Positions 29,301 through 38,199 of a stretch of 64,000 bases of DNA are shown in pieces. The stretch comes from Geodermatophilus africanus. Lineage in GTDB: Bacteria; Actinomycetota; Actinomycetes; Mycobacteriales; Geodermatophilaceae. Both the position numbers and the translations under genes were made by a program. The stretch is taken from positions 1 through 64,000 of the forward strand of contig NZ_FNOT01000002.1 of NCBI RefSeq assembly GCF_900107105.1, in the 5' to 3' direction. Each line of letters starts with the position of its first letter. The stretch's first letter is position 1. The notes under the pieces are model-generated. The model worked only from the letters and a program-made list of their open reading frames with translations, had not been told where the DNA came from and did no database searches.

Positions 29301-30956
29301 CTCGCCGCCGACCAGGAAGACGCCGAACAGGCCGCGGTCGGGGATGGTGCCGCCGCTGGTGACCGCCAGGCGTTGCGCGCCGCCGCGTGCGGTGAGGGTG
29401 TCGGCGACCCGGTCCCACGTCAGCCGCGGACGCAGCTCGGCGAAGGCGTCGGAGGGGTAGCGGCCGGCCAGCATGTCGAGCACCGCGTGCAGCGCGGAGT
29501 CAGGCAGCGAGGCGAACGGCGCCGACCGGCGGACCAGGGCCGCCACCTCGTCGACGGTCCGGGGCCGCTCGGAGACGACGGCGACCACCTGCTGGGCCAG
29601 CACGTCGAGCGGGTTGCGCAGGTAGCGGATCGACTCGATGGCGCCGGCCTTCATCCGCTCGGCGACCAGCGCGCACTGGACCAGGTCGCCGCGGTACTTC
29701 GGGAAGAGCACCCCCCGGCTGACCGCGCCCACCTGGTGGCCGGCGCGGCCGACCCGCTGCAGGCCGGAGGCGACCGTGGGTGGCGCCTCGACCTGGACCA
29801 CGAGGTCGACCGCACCCATGTCGATGCCCAGCTCGAGGCTGGAGGTGGCCACCACGGCCGGCAGCCGGCCGGACTTCAGCGCCTCCTCGACCACCGCGCG
29901 CTGCTCGCGGGAGACCGAGCCGTGGTGGGCGGCGGCGACCGGCTGCACCCCCTCGGGCACACCGCCTCCGGACCCGGCCTGCGCCATGAGCGCGGCGGCG
30001 TTGGTGCCCGGGGGGACCGGCTCCCCGGTCGCCCGCTCGTAGGCCAGCTCGTTGAGCCGGCTGGTCAGCCGCTCGGCCAGCCGCCGGGAGTTGGCGAAGA
30101 CGATCGTGCTGCGGTGGGCCGCCACCAGGTCGAGCACTCGCTCCTCGACCGCCGGCCAGATCGACGTCCGCGGCTGGTCGCCGGCGGCGGAGCCCTCGAG
30201 CTCACCGGTGGGCTGGCCCAGGGTGCTCATGTCCTCGACCGGGACGACGACCGAGAGGTCCCACTCCTTCGCCGACCCGGGCGCGACCACCTCCACCGGG
30301 CGGCCGCCGGCGAGGAAGGAGGCCACCTCCTCGACGGGGCGCACCGTCGCCGAGAGGCCGATCCGCTGCGCGGGGCGCTCCAGCAGCTCGTCGAGCCGAT
30401 CGAGGGAGACGGCCAGGTGCGCGCCGCGCTTGGTGTCGGCGACCGCGTGCACCTCGTCGACGATCACCGTCTCGACGCCGCGCAGCGCCTCCCGTGCGGC
30501 GCTGGTGAGCAGGAGGAACAGTGACTCCGGCGTGGTGATGAGGATGTCGGTCGGCCGCCGGGTGAAGGCCCGCCGCTCCTCGACGGGGGTGTCGCCGGAG
30601 CGGGTGCCCACCTGGATCTCCGGGCGCGGCAGGCCCAGCCGGGCCGCCGCCTGCCCGATGCCGGCCAGCGGGGCGCGCAGGTTGCGCTCGACGTCGACGG
30701 CGAGCGCCTTGAGCGGGGAGACGTAGAGGACCCGGCAGCGGGCCTGCTCGTCGGCCGGCGGCGGGGTGCTGGCCAGCCGGTCGAGCGACCACAGGAACGC
30801 GGCGAGGGTCTTGCCCGAGCCGGTGGGCGCGACGACGAGCGCGTGGCCGCCGCTGCTGATGGCCTCCCAGGCCCCCTCCTGCGCAGCGGTCGGCTCGGCG
30901 AAGGCGCCGGTGAACCACGCCCGGGTGGGCTCGGAGAACCGGTCGAGGGCGGGCAC
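26355..30956 (-). CDS. lhr: Lhr-type large ATP-dependent helicase
   Basis: A 1,533-residue superfamily 2 helicase, the full length expected of actinobacterial Lhr, a 3'-5' translocase linked to DNA repair. The N-terminal core has Walker A Ala-Pro-Thr-Gly-Ser-Gly-Lys-Thr (43-50), the DEVH box (Val-Asp-Glu-Val-His, about 163-167) and motif VI-like Gln-Arg-Val-Gly-Arg-Ala-Gly-His (about 397-404). A winged helix and the Lhr core domain follow. The long C-terminal region is also present, with Trp-Cys-Asp-Ala-Asp-Val-Leu and other crosslink-repair-like winged-helix segments. The GTG at 30956 has GGGAG just upstream and gives the usual Pro-Ala-Leu-Asp-Arg-Phe start; the open frame continues upstream without a start of merit. 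Confidence 0.94.
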   Translation of the reverse strand: MPALDRFSEPTRAWFTGAFAEPTAAQEGAWEAISSGGHALVVAPTGSGKTLAAFLWSLDRLASTPPPADEQARCRVLYVSPLKALAVDVERNLRAPLAGIGQAAARLGLPRPEIQVGTRSGDTPVEERRAFTRRPTDILITTPESLFLLLTSAAREALRGVETVIVDEVHAVADTKRGAHLAVSLDRLDELLERPAQRIGLSATVRPVEEVASFLAGGRPVEVVAPGSAKEWDLSVVVPVEDMSTLGQPTGELEGSAAGDQPRTSIWPAVEERVLDLVAAHRSTIVFANSRRLAERLTSRLNELAYERATGEPVPPGTNAAALMAQAGSGGGVPEGVQPVAAAHHGSVSREQRAVVEEALKSGRLPAVVATSSLELGIDMGAVDLVVQVEAPPTVASGLQRVGRAGHQVGAVSRGVLFPKYRGDLVQCALVAERMKAGAIESIRYLRNPLDVLAQQVVAVVSERPRTVDEVAALVRRSAPFASLPDSALHAVLDMLAGRYPSDAFAELRPRLTWDRVADTLTARGGAQRLAVTSGGTIPDRGLFGVFLVGGEDSRGGRRVGELDEEMVYESRVGDVFLLGSSSWRIEEITHDRVLVSPAPGQPGKMPFWHGDAPGRPLELGRALGAFLREVGTATPEAGLDRARAAGLDEWGAANLLAYLAEQKAATGHLPDDRTLLVERFRDELGDWRLVVHSSFGAQVNAPWALVLAARLRERYGVDVASMHSDDGIVLRLPDTTGEPPEADLAVLDPDDVEREVTAEVGSSALFASRFRECAARALLLPRRDPRRRTPLWQQRQRAAQLLSVASEFSSFPITLEAAREVLQDVYDVPGLVELMRDVRSRRVRVVDVQTQAASPFAQSLLFGYVGQFLYEGDAPLAERRAQALALDTGLLAELLGRSELRELLDAEALTEVETELQRLPADRHPRDLDVAADLLRIVGDLTPAEAAARGVSQEWLDELVAARRALVVRIAGEERYVAIEDAGRLRDALGTALPVGVPEVFTEPVPDPLGDLVGRYARTHGPFQPGEVAQRLGLGVAVVTATVQRLVGTGRLVTGEFRPGGTGQEWCDADVLRSVRRRSLARLRQEVEPVPVDTLARFTPSWQSVGSRVRGTDGVLAVVEQLAGALVPASALESLVLPARVRDYSPAMLDELTSAGEVLWAGAGGLPGGDGWVSLVPADLAPLLLPESLELPEAGPAVLEHLAGGQALFFRGLSDLAGSTDDTAFADLVWDLVWSGVLTNDTLAPLRTRLSGGGTHKRQPAPPRARLDRSRYGRTRLGRPAMPTRSGPPTMAGRWSRLPDREANATKRTTARAEALLERHGVLTRGAVVAEQVAGGFSAVYPVLRAFEENGRARRGYFVETLGAAQFGTPGSVDRLRSFASPDRAPSGAVVLAATDPANVYGAALPWPERPGATAEGADPGDAVDVGEGAGGGRRAAGHRAGRKAGALVVLVDGELVLYVERGGKTLLSWTEDETALKEAATALSGAVAAGALGRMVVQKADGASVHEATPLSAALQAAGFAATPRGLRVRA

Positions 30957-31043
30957 GGCTCCCAGTGTCCACAGGGGGACGACACTCCGCTGGCCTGCGC
31001 CGACCGGTCGGACCCCGAGGTGGCGTGCGGCACACTGGCCGCC

Positions 31044-32189
31044 ATGCGGCGAACCCTCTACGAGGCCGAGCACGAGGACTTCCGGGGGACGGTCCGGGCA
31101 TGGGCCGAGAAGAACGTCGTCCCCTTCCACGACCAGTGGGAGCGCGACGGCATCGTGCCCCGCGAGGTCTGGACCTCGGCCGGTGCGCAGGGACTGCTCG
31201 GCACGGACGTGGAGGAGCGCTTCGGCGGGGGCGGCGTCCGGGACTTCCGCTACCAGGCGGTCCTCGACGAGGAGCTCATGCGGATCGGCGCCACAGGCGT
31301 CGGTTTCGGGCTGCACAACGACGTCGCCGGGCCCTACCTGCGCGACCTCGCCACCGAGGAGCAGAAGGAACGGTGGCTGCCCGGGTTCTGCAGCGGGCAG
31401 CTGATCACCGCCATCGCGATGACCGAGCCGGCGGCCGGCAGCGACCTGCAGGGCATCCGGACGACGGCCCGCCGGGACGGCGACGAGTGGGTGCTCACCG
31501 GCTCGAAGACCTTCATCACCAACGGCATCAACGCCGACCTGGTCATCGTCGTGGCCCGCACCGACCCCGAGGCGCCGGGCTCCCGGGGGCTGAGCCTCCT
31601 GGTGGTGGAGCGCGGCATGCCGGGCTTCACCCGCGGCCGGAACCTGGCGAAGGTCGGGCTCAAGGCGCAGGACACCGCGGAGTTGTTCTTCGACGGCGTG
31701 CGCGTGCCGGCGCAGAACCTGCTCGGCACCGAGAACCGCGGCTTCGCCCACCTGATGGAGAACCTGCCGCAGGAGCGGCTCTCCATCGCCGTGGGCGCGG
31801 TGGCGGCGGCCGAGACCGTCCTGGCCCAGACCGTCGAGTACGTCACTGGGCGCACCGCCTTCGGCCGGCCGGTGGGCAGCTTCCAGAACTCCCGCTTCGT
31901 CCTGGCCGAGCTGCGCACGGAGGTCACCATCGCCCGCACGTTCGTCGACGAGTGCGTCCGGCAGCTCGGCAGCGGCGACCTCACGCCGGTCGACGCGGCG
32001 ATGGCCAAGTACTGGACGACGGAGCTGCAGAACAAGGTGGCCGACCGTTGCCTGCAGCTGCACGGCGGCTACGGCTACATGGACGAGTACCCGGTGTCCA
32101 AGGCCTGGCGGGACGCCCGCATCCAGCCCATCTACGGCGGGACGAACGAGATCATGCGGGAGATCGTCGGCCGTTCCATGGGTCTGTAG
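31044..32189 (+). CDS. acyl-CoA dehydrogenase
   Basis: FAD enzyme oxidising acyl-CoA thioesters to enoyl-CoA. The 381-residue protein has Ile-Ala-Met-Thr-Glu-Pro-Ala-Ala-Gly-Ser-Asp-Leu (about 121-132), Thr-Gly-Ser-Lys-Thr-Phe-Ile-Thr-Asn-Gly (about 152-161), Arg-Thr-Ala-Phe-Gly-Arg-Pro-Val (about 270-277) and Leu-His-Gly-Gly-Tyr-Gly-Tyr (about 338-344). It ends near Ile-Tyr-Gly-Gly-Thr-Asn-Glu-Ile, where the Glu is the likely catalytic base. Acyl chain length is unknown. A -10-like CACACT lies seven bases before the ATG. It diverges from lhr across 87 bases. Confidence 0.92.
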   Translation: MRRTLYEAEHEDFRGTVRAWAEKNVVPFHDQWERDGIVPREVWTSAGAQGLLGTDVEERFGGGGVRDFRYQAVLDEELMRIGATGVGFGLHNDVAGPYLRDLATEEQKERWLPGFCSGQLITAIAMTEPAAGSDLQGIRTTARRDGDEWVLTGSKTFITNGINADLVIVVARTDPEAPGSRGLSLLVVERGMPGFTRGRNLAKVGLKAQDTAELFFDGVRVPAQNLLGTENRGFAHLMENLPQERLSIAVGAVAAAETVLAQTVEYVTGRTAFGRPVGSFQNSRFVLAELRTEVTIARTFVDECVRQLGSGDLTPVDAAMAKYWTTELQNKVADRCLQLHGGYGYMDEYPVSKAWRDARIQPIYGGTNEIMREIVGRSMGL

Positions 32190-32201
32190 GCCGGGCCTGC
32201 C

Positions 32202-33479
32202 GTGCCTGCGCAGATCCCGGCCGTCGACCCGGTCGCCGTCCAGCGCCGGACCCTCGGCGTGCTCAGCGGTGGAGTCGCCCTGAGCGGGCTCGGCATCACG
32301 GTGGGCATCACCGTCGGCGGCCTCCTCGCCCGGGACGTGGCCGGCACCGAGACCGCGGCCGGTCTCGGCCAGACGGCCGGCGTGCTCGGGGCCGCGGTCG
32401 TCGCCGTGCCGCTGGCGCGGATCAGCGACCGCGCCGGCCGGCGGGCGGGCCTGGCCGCGGGGTACGCGGTCGCCGTCCTCGGCGCCCTCGTGACGGTCGT
32501 CGCCGCGGTCGTCTCCTCGCTGCCGCTGCTGCTCGTGGGCCTGTTCGCCTTCGGCGCCGCCACCGCCTGCGGGTTGCAGGCGCGCTACGCCGCGGCCGAC
32601 CTCGCCGTCCCGGAGCACCGGGGGCGGGCGTTGGCCCTGGTGGTGTGGGCGACCACGGTCGGCTCGGTGGTCGGCCCCAACCTCGCCGGCCCCGGCGAGC
32701 AGCTCGGGAACCTGCTGGGCCTGCCGCCGCTGACCGGCGCCTTCGCCGTCTCGGTGGCCGTCTTCGCCGTCGTGGCGCTGGGTCTGCTCGCCCTGCTGCG
32801 CCCCGACCCGCTGCTCCTGGCGCGGCAGCTGCGGGGCGCCGGGACGGACGGCGCCCGCCCGCGACGGGCCACCACGGACGCCGTCCGGGCGGTCTGGTCC
32901 GACCCCCGCGGCCGGCTCGGCCTCACCGCCGTCGTGGTCTCCCACGCGGTGATGGTCGGCGTGATGGTGATGACCCCGGTGCACATGGGCCACGCCGGGG
33001 GCACCACGCTGCGCGTCATCGGCCTGGTCATCAGCGTGCACGTCGCCGGCATGTACCTGTTCTCCCCGCTCGTCGGGCTGCTGGCCGACCGGGCCGGGCG
33101 CCGTGCGACCGTCGCCGTGGGGGCCGCCCTGCTGCTGGCGGCGGCCGGGCTGGCGGGGACGGCCCCGTCCGGGGCGGCGCTGCAGCTGGGCGCCGGGCTG
33201 CTGCTGCTCGGGCTGGGGTGGTCCTGCGGGCTCATCGCGGGGTCCACCCTGGTCACCGAGTCCGTCAGTGAGGGGCGGCGGCCCTCCGCGCAGGGCGGCA
33301 CCGACCTGCTGATGGGCCTGGGGGCCGCGCTCGCCGGGGTCGCCGGTGGGCCGTTGCTGGCCCTGGGCGGCTACGGCCTGGTCGCGACGGTCTCGGCCGC
33401 GCTCGTGGTCCCGCTGGTGGTGGTGTGGGCGCGCACCGGGGAGCGCGGGGGAGCGGTGCCGGCTCAGCGACCCCGGTAG
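32202..33479 (+). CDS. MFS transporter
   Basis: A 425-residue major facilitator with about 12 membrane segments rich in Gly, Ala, Val and Leu. The loop between segments 2 and 3 reads [11 protein letters not shown] (about 67-77), the MFS G-x3-D-R-x-G-R-R pattern, and it is repeated in the second half as Leu-Leu-Ala-Asp-Arg-Ala-Gly-Arg-Arg (about 292-300). Substrate unknown. GTG start, 12 bases after the acyl-CoA dehydrogenase stop, so probably the same mRNA. The 3' end overlaps a small gene on the other strand by 16 bases. Confidence 0.85.
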   Translation: MPAQIPAVDPVAVQRRTLGVLSGGVALSGLGITVGITVGGLLARDVAGTETAAGLGQTAGVLGAAVVAVPLARISDRAGRRAGLAAGYAVAVLGALVTVVAAVVSSLPLLLVGLFAFGAATACGLQARYAAADLAVPEHRGRALALVVWATTVGSVVGPNLAGPGEQLGNLLGLPPLTGAFAVSVAVFAVVALGLLALLRPDPLLLARQLRGAGTDGARPRRATTDAVRAVWSDPRGRLGLTAVVVSHAVMVGVMVMTPVHMGHAGGTTLRVIGLVISVHVAGMYLFSPLVGLLADRAGRRATVAVGAALLLAAAGLAGTAPSGAALQLGAGLLLLGLGWSCGLIAGSTLVTESVSEGRRPSAQGGTDLLMGLGAALAGVAGGPLLALGGYGLVATVSAALVVPLVVVWARTGERGGAVPAQRPR

Positions 33480-33571
33480 TTGTGCCAGAGCAGGACCAGC
33501 GAGGCCAGGAGGGCCAGCGCGATCCCGATCTCGAGGACGAGGTCCAGGGTGGCCGAGCCGGTGCCGATCAC
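33464..33571 (-). CDS. very small single-span membrane protein (candidate)
   Basis: A 35-residue open frame from GTG 33571. It has one hydrophobic segment (about residues 11-28, Leu/Ile/Ala/Val) and a short basic C terminus (His-Asn-Tyr-Arg-Gly-Arg). No ribosome site is present, but TACGCT stands six bases before the GTG, so a leaderless mRNA is likely. It converges on the MFS gene and diverges from DUF3046. No family recognised. The promoter signal and the clean transmembrane pattern support it; homology could not be tested. Confidence 0.5.
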   Translation of the reverse strand: MIGTGSATLDLVLEIGIALALLASLVLLWHNYRGR

Positions 33572-33577
33572 CGGCCC

Positions 33578-33583
33578 AGCGTA
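33578..33583 (-). promoter_or_regulatory. -10 hexamer for the small membrane gene
   Basis: TACGCT on the minus strand, six bases before the GTG at 33571. It lies 40 bases from the opposite-strand -10 of DUF3046. Confidence 0.5.
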
Positions 33584-33622
33584 GGCAGCCGGAGGGTCCG
33601 GCCGGCCTGTGCACGTGCGCGC

Positions 33623-33628
33623 TAGCGT
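33623..33628 (+). promoter_or_regulatory. -10 hexamer for leaderless DUF3046 gene
   Basis: TAGCGT ends seven bases before the GTG at 33636. Confidence 0.65.
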
Positions 33629-33635
33629 CGGGGTC

Positions 33636-33830
33636 GTGCGACTGCAGGATTTCTGGTCCCGGCTCCGCGAGCAGTTCGGCTCCATGCGCGCCGAGAGCGT
33701 GGCCCGCGACCACGTCTTCTCGTCGCTCGGTGGACGCAGCGCCGTCGAGGCGATCGAGGCCGGACTGCCGGTGCGGCGCGTCTGGCTGGCGATCTGCGAG
33801 GAGTTCGACGTACCGCGCAAGGAGCGTTGA
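33636..33830 (+). CDS. DUF3046 family protein
   Basis: A 64-residue protein of the DUF3046 family, which stands just upstream of recA across actinobacteria (Rv2738c in M. tuberculosis). Typical features are Val-Arg-Leu-x-x-Phe-Trp-x-Arg-Leu-x-x-Gln-Phe-Gly at the start, Ala-Arg-Asp-His-Val (27-31) and Val-Trp-Leu-Ala-Ile-Cys-Glu (about 50-56). The function is unknown. The GTG at 33636 is chosen over one 27 bases upstream because it matches the family N terminus and has TAGCGT seven bases before it. Confidence 0.9.
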   Translation: MRLQDFWSRLREQFGSMRAESVARDHVFSSLGGRSAVEAIEAGLPVRRVWLAICEEFDVPRKER

Positions 33831-33859
33831 GTCGCGGGAGCGGCGTGTCACGCTGGCAG

Positions 33860-33883
33860 TCGAACACACGTTCGGTCTAGATT
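33860..33883 (+). promoter_or_regulatory. LexA (SOS) box and -10 of the recA promoter
   Basis: CGAAC-ACAC-GTTCG (33861-33874) is a perfect actinobacterial SOS core. TAGATT (33878-33883) directly behind it is a -10, so LexA would cover the promoter. A partial copy, CTCGAACACACGG, occurs at 33975-33987. Confidence 0.88.
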
Positions 33884-34014
33884 GGGGCGGCAGTCCACAG
33901 GCCGGGCGTTCCTCCACAGGTCGGCCGGATCCCCGGAAGTGTCAGACCCCCGCTCTAGCGTCGACACCGACCCGCTCGAACACACGGCATCGCGACTTCC
34001 CGAAGGTGAGCTCC

Positions 34015-35049
34015 ATGGCAACGCTCGACCGCGACAAGGCCCTCGACATGGCCCTGTCCCAGATCGACAAGCAGTTCGGCAAGGGCTCGGTCATGCGGCT
34101 GGGCGACAACCCGGCCCAGGCCATCAAGGTCATCCCGACCGGCTCGATCGCCCTCGACATCGCGCTGGGCATCGGTGGCCTGCCGCGCGGCCGGGTCGTC
34201 GAGGTCTACGGCCCGGAGTCCTCCGGCAAGACGACGGTCGCCCTGCACGCGGTGGCCAATGCCCAGGCCGCCGGCGGCATCGCGGCATTCATCGACGCGG
34301 AGCACGCGCTCGACCCCGAGTACGCCCGGGCGATCGGCGTCGACACCGACGCGCTGCTGGTCAGCCAGCCCGACACCGGTGAGCAGGCGCTGGAGATCGC
34401 CGACATGCTGATCCGGTCCGGCGCACTCGACATCATCGTCATCGACTCGGTGGCCGCACTCGTGCCGCGCGCCGAGATCGAGGGCGAGATGGGCGACAGC
34501 CACGTCGGCCTGCAGGCCCGCCTGATGAGCCAGGCGCTGCGCAAGATCACCGGCGCGCTGAGCAACTCCGGTACGACCGCGATCTTCATCAACCAGCTGC
34601 GCGAGAAGGTCGGTGTCGTCTACGGCTCGCCGGAGGTCACCACCGGTGGTCGCGCGCTGAAGTTCTACTCCTCGGTCCGGCTCGACGTCCGCCGCATCGA
34701 GACGCTCAAGCAGGGCACCGACGCGGTGGGCAGCCGCACGCGCATCAAGGTGGTCAAGAACAAGGTCGCCGCGCCGTTCAAGCAGGCCGAGCTCGACATC
34801 CTGTGGGGTCAGGGCTTCAGCCGCGAGGGCAGCCTCATCGACGTCGGCGTCGAGCAGGGCTTCATCCGCAAGTCCGGTGCCTGGTACACGTACGAGGGCG
34901 ACCAGCTCGGCCAGGGCAAGGAGAACGTCCGCACCTTCCTGCGGGACAACCCCGACCTCGCCGACGAGATCGAGAAGAAGGTCAAGGAGAAGCTGGGCGT
35001 CGGTCCGAAGCTGGATGAGGCCGCGACGGCCGACCAGCCCGACTTCTGA
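34015..35049 (+). CDS. recA: recombinase RecA
   Basis: DNA strand-exchange ATPase and co-protease for LexA. The 344 residues include Walker A Gly-Pro-Glu-Ser-Ser-Gly-Lys-Thr (about 65-72), Walker B Ile-Ile-Val-Ile-Asp-Ser (about 140-145), the L1 loop [13 protein letters not shown] and the signature Ala-Leu-Lys-Phe-Tyr-Ser-Ser-Val-Arg (about 218-226). There is no intein, unlike M. tuberculosis RecA. The leader is about 125 bases from the SOS promoter, with GAAGGTGAGC before the ATG. recX follows after two bases. Confidence 0.98.
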   Translation: MATLDRDKALDMALSQIDKQFGKGSVMRLGDNPAQAIKVIPTGSIALDIALGIGGLPRGRVVEVYGPESSGKTTVALHAVANAQAAGGIAAFIDAEHALDPEYARAIGVDTDALLVSQPDTGEQALEIADMLIRSGALDIIVIDSVAALVPRAEIEGEMGDSHVGLQARLMSQALRKITGALSNSGTTAIFINQLREKVGVVYGSPEVTTGGRALKFYSSVRLDVRRIETLKQGTDAVGSRTRIKVVKNKVAAPFKQAELDILWGQGFSREGSLIDVGVEQGFIRKSGAWYTYEGDQLGQGKENVRTFLRDNPDLADEIEKKVKEKLGVGPKLDEAATADQPDF

Positions 35050-35051
35050 CG

Positions 35052-35732
35052 GTGGGCGGCTGGCCCGACGCCCGGAAGCGCTCGGCTCCCGCACGTCGAC
35101 GCGGGCGGCGCTCCGGATCGTCCCCTGACCCGGACGGTCCGGACGCCGCCCCGCCGGCCGGCGGCTCGCACCTCGAGGACGACCCGGGCGATCCCGAGCA
35201 GGTCGCCCGCTCGATCTGCCTGCGGGCGCTGACCGGTGCACCGAAGACCCGCCAGCAGTTGGCCGACCTGCTGGCCAAGCGCGGGATCCCCGACGACGTC
35301 GCCGAGACCGTCCTCGACCGGTTCGGCGAGGTCGGCCTGATCGACGACGCCGCCTTCGCCCGGGCCTGGGTGACCTCCCGCCAGGCCGGGCGCGGCCTGG
35401 CGCGGCGCGCGCTCAAGGCGGAACTGCGCGCCAAGGGCGTCGACGGGGAGGTCGCCGAGGAGGCGGTCGGGCTCGTCGACGACCAGGACGAGTGGGACGC
35501 CGCCCGGAGGCTGGTCCAGCGCCGCCTGCCAGGCCTGCGGAGGGTCGACCGGGTCACCGCCGAACGGCGGCTGGTCGGGATGCTCGCCCGCAAGGGCTAC
35601 GGCTCCGGGCTGGCCGGGTGGGTCGTCCGCGAGGCCCTCGACGAGGACCGGGCAGCCGCGAACCGGTCAGCCGAGGACGCCGGGGAGCCCGGCGCGCACG
35701 CGGAGCACGGCCTCGACGCCTGGCTGCCCTGA
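35052..35732 (+). CDS. recX: regulatory protein RecX
   Basis: Binds the RecA filament and limits its activity. The 226-residue protein has a basic, disordered N-terminal extension (1-50), then the three-helix RecX repeats: Leu-Thr-Gly-Ala-Pro-Lys-Thr-Arg-Gln-Gln-Leu-Ala-Asp-Leu-Leu-Ala-Lys-Arg-Gly (about 60-78), Gly-Leu-Ile-Asp-Asp-Ala-Ala-Phe-Ala (about 94-102) and Leu-Val-Gly-Met-Leu-Ala-Arg-Lys-Gly-Tyr (about 174-183). GTG start two bases after recA, so co-transcribed and SOS-induced with it. Confidence 0.93.
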   Translation: MGGWPDARKRSAPARRRGRRSGSSPDPDGPDAAPPAGGSHLEDDPGDPEQVARSICLRALTGAPKTRQQLADLLAKRGIPDDVAETVLDRFGEVGLIDDAAFARAWVTSRQAGRGLARRALKAELRAKGVDGEVAEEAVGLVDDQDEWDAARRLVQRRLPGLRRVDRVTAERRLVGMLARKGYGSGLAGWVVREALDEDRAAANRSAEDAGEPGAHAEHGLDAWLP

Positions 35733-35862
35733 CCGGTCGCCCATGGTCGGGAGGTTCGGGTGGCGCTCCGTCGGCCGGGACCGGACGGGGGTTGCGAGAA
35801 CGTCCGGCGCCCTCCCTGGGCTCGCCCCGGGCTCGCCAGGAGTGGGCAGGAGGGGTGCCTCC

Positions 35863-37623
35863 TCAGGTCGGGTCGGGGTCCCTGCTGCCCTGCCGCTGAC
35901 CTCCGCTCAGGCCGACGTCGCTCACGCCGGCGTAGGGCTCGTGCCGCTTTCCGACGTGCTTCTCCTGCTCCAGGCGTTCGAGGAGGTGCGGGTAGTGCGC
36001 CTCGAACGCCGGCCGCTCGGAGCGGATCTTCGGGATCTCGGTGAAGTTGTGCCGCGGCGGCGGGGACGACGTCACCCACTCCAGCGAGTTCCCGTGGCCC
36101 CACGGGTCGTCCCGCAGTGCCAAGGGGCCGTAGCGCCACGAGTGCACCACGTTGTAGAGGAACGGCAGCACCGAGGCCCCGAGAATGAACGAGAAGATCG
36201 TCGACACCGTGTTCAGCGTGGTGAACCCGTCGGTGGGCAGGTAGTTGACGTAGCGGCGCGGGTAGCCCTCACTGCCCAGCCAGTGCTGCACCAGGAACGT
36301 GCCATGGAACCCGATGAACACCATCCAGAACTGCAGCTTGCCGAGGCGCTCGTCCATCATCCGGCCGCACATCTTCGGGAACCAGAAGTACATCCCGCCG
36401 TAGGCGGCGAACACGACGGTGCCGAAGACGACGTAGTGGAAGTGGGCGACGACGAAGTAGGTGTCGTTGAGGTGCCAGTCCAGCGGCGGGGAGGCCAGCA
36501 GGACGCCGGTCAGGCCACCGAGGAGGAAGGTGACCAGGAAGCCGACGGAGAACAGCATCGGCGTCTCGAAGGTCAGCTGGCCGCGCCACATGGTGCCGAT
36601 CCAGTTGAAGAACTTGATGCCGGTCGGCACGGCGATCAGGTAGGTCAGGAAGGCGAAGAACGGCAGCAGGATGGCGCCGGTGGCGTACATGTGGTGCGCC
36701 CACACGGTGATGCTGAGGAAGCCGATCGCGATGGTCGCGAAGACCATGCCCTTGTAGCCGAACAGCGGCTTGCGGCTGAACACCGGGATGATCTCGGTGA
36801 TGATGCCGAAGAACGGCAGCGCGAGGATGTAGACCTCGGGGTGGCCGAAGAACCAGAACAGGTGCTGCCACAGCATCGGCCCGCCCATCTCGTCCGAGTA
36901 CACCATCGCGCCCAGTTGCCGCTCGGCGAGCAGAGCGAACAGTGCTGCGGTGAGGATCGGGAAGGCGAAGAGCACCAGCATGCTCGTGACCAGCGTGTTC
37001 CAGGTGAAGATCGGCATCCGGAACATCGTCATCCCCGGCGCGCGTAGGCAGACGATGGTGGTGAGGAAGTTGACCGCGCCGAGGATGGTGCCCAGACCGG
37101 ACACCGCGAGGCCGGCGATCCACAGGTCACCGCCCGATCCGGGGGAGTGCGCCACGGTGGACAGTGGCGTGTAGGCGTACCAGCCGAAGTCGGCCGCGCC
37201 GCCCGGGGCGATGAAGCCGGCCACGGCGAGCGTGCTGCCGAAGAGGAACAGCCAGTAGGAGAAGGCGTTGAGCCGCGGGAAAGCGACGTCGGGCGAACCG
37301 ATCTGCAGCGGCATGATCAAGTTGCCGAACGCGAAGAACAGCGGCGTCGCGAAGAACAGCAACATGATCGTGCCGTGCATGGTGAACAGCTGGTTGTACT
37401 GCTCCGGCGAGAGGAACTGCAGCCCCGGCCGCGCGACCTCCCCGCGGATCAGCATGGCCATCACGCCGCCGACCACGAACCAGAAGAACGACGTGGCCGT
37501 GTACAGCAGACCGATGGTCTTGTGGTCGGTGGTCCGCAGCAGGCTGAGGAAGCGGGAGCCTCTGGTCACCGGTGCAGCCGCGCTCGGCCGGGAGACGATC
37601 GGGTGCGGGGCCAGAGCGGTCAT
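35863..37623 (-). CDS. ctaD: cytochrome c oxidase subunit I
   Basis: Catalytic subunit of the aa3-type terminal oxidase in the cytoplasmic membrane. The 586 residues have about 12 membrane segments. Metal ligands are visible: low-spin heme His in Phe-Thr-Met-His-Gly-Thr (about 78-83), CuB His and cross-linked Tyr in His-Pro-Glu-Val-Tyr (about 260-264), CuB His-His in Trp-Ala-His-His-Met-Tyr, and heme His residues in Val-Val-Ala-His-Phe-His-Tyr (about 390-396). Start ATG 37623 with GGGAG upstream. The genes for subunits II and III and the cytochrome bc complex are not in this window. Confidence 0.97.
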   Translation of the reverse strand: MTALAPHPIVSRPSAAAPVTRGSRFLSLLRTTDHKTIGLLYTATSFFWFVVGGVMAMLIRGEVARPGLQFLSPEQYNQLFTMHGTIMLLFFATPLFFAFGNLIMPLQIGSPDVAFPRLNAFSYWLFLFGSTLAVAGFIAPGGAADFGWYAYTPLSTVAHSPGSGGDLWIAGLAVSGLGTILGAVNFLTTIVCLRAPGMTMFRMPIFTWNTLVTSMLVLFAFPILTAALFALLAERQLGAMVYSDEMGGPMLWQHLFWFFGHPEVYILALPFFGIITEIIPVFSRKPLFGYKGMVFATIAIGFLSITVWAHHMYATGAILLPFFAFLTYLIAVPTGIKFFNWIGTMWRGQLTFETPMLFSVGFLVTFLLGGLTGVLLASPPLDWHLNDTYFVVAHFHYVVFGTVVFAAYGGMYFWFPKMCGRMMDERLGKLQFWMVFIGFHGTFLVQHWLGSEGYPRRYVNYLPTDGFTTLNTVSTIFSFILGASVLPFLYNVVHSWRYGPLALRDDPWGHGNSLEWVTSSPPPRHNFTEIPKIRSERPAFEAHYPHLLERLEQEKHVGKRHEPYAGVSDVGLSGGQRQGSRDPDPT

Positions 37624-37645
37624 CGGGTGCTCCCAGGGACCGACC

Positions 37646-37666
37646 GCGCTCCACCGGTTGGAGCGC
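37646..37666. terminator. small hairpin before ctaD
   Basis: GCGCTCCA (37646-37653) pairs perfectly with TGGAGCGC (37659-37666), loop CCGGT. It lies between the end of the unknown gene at 37742 and the ctaD ATG, so it may end the former or sit in the ctaD leader. Confidence 0.4.
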
Positions 37667-37741
37667 CGGACCCATGGTGGACCCGATCGTGCAGCCCAGG
37701 GAAGGGGAACCCCTGCTGAGCCTGCGCGCGACGGGAGCCGG

Positions 37742-38164
37742 TCAGTCGGCGGAGCGCGCGGCCGCCGACCAGGCGGTCACGTCGACGGCGACGCCGTCCG
37801 GCGAGTCCTCATCGGGCACCAGCCAGTCGCCCCCGCCCCCGAGCTCGGAGGCCAGCCACGCCCGGATCAGCAGGTCGAACGCCCGCTCCGGCGCGGCGGC
37901 CGCGGAGCTGACCGGCCCGAGGAAGGTCAGGTCGGTCTGCACGCCCCCGGAGGAGCGCAGCACCACCCGGCACCGCGAGCGCCGGTGCCGGGCCGGTGGC
38001 ACGACCTCCCGCACGACCGCGCTCTCGGCGCCCGCAGCAGCGGCCAGGGCCGGGGCAGAGGCGCGCAGCCGCGTCACGAACGCCTGCGCGGTGTCCTGCG
38101 GCACCGCCGGGCGGCGCGCCGGCACCGGGAGCAGAGGCACGGCTGGCAGGAGGGCGGTGTCCAC
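37742..38164 (-). CDS. hypothetical protein
   Basis: A predicted 140-residue protein of no family I recognise. The first half is Pro/Ala/Val-rich. [20 protein letters not shown] may be a beta-hairpin core (about 62-81), and the end is acidic (Val-Pro-Asp-Glu-Asp-Ser-Pro-Asp-Gly). Codon usage is fully GC3-rich, as in its neighbours. The GTG at 38164 gives a sensible start, 35 bases after the gluD stop, but there is no convincing ribosome site. It may ride on the glu operon transcript. Confidence 0.6.
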   Translation of the reverse strand: MDTALLPAVPLLPVPARRPAVPQDTAQAFVTRLRASAPALAAAAGAESAVVREVVPPARHRRSRCRVVLRSSGGVQTDLTFLGPVSSAAAAPERAFDLLIRAWLASELGGGGDWLVPDEDSPDGVAVDVTAWSAAARSAD

Positions 38165-38199
38165 GCCGGCCTCATCGGCAGTCCTGCGAACCGGTGGTA

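Noticed and set aside
26355..33917. A single minus-strand open frame of about 2,500 codons.
   Set aside because: Only 26355-30956 is Lhr. The upstream part runs antisense through the acyl-CoA dehydrogenase, MFS and DUF3046 genes and is an artefact of very high GC.
34015..35049. RecA intein as in some mycobacteria.
   Set aside because: The protein is continuous at 344 residues with no insertion.
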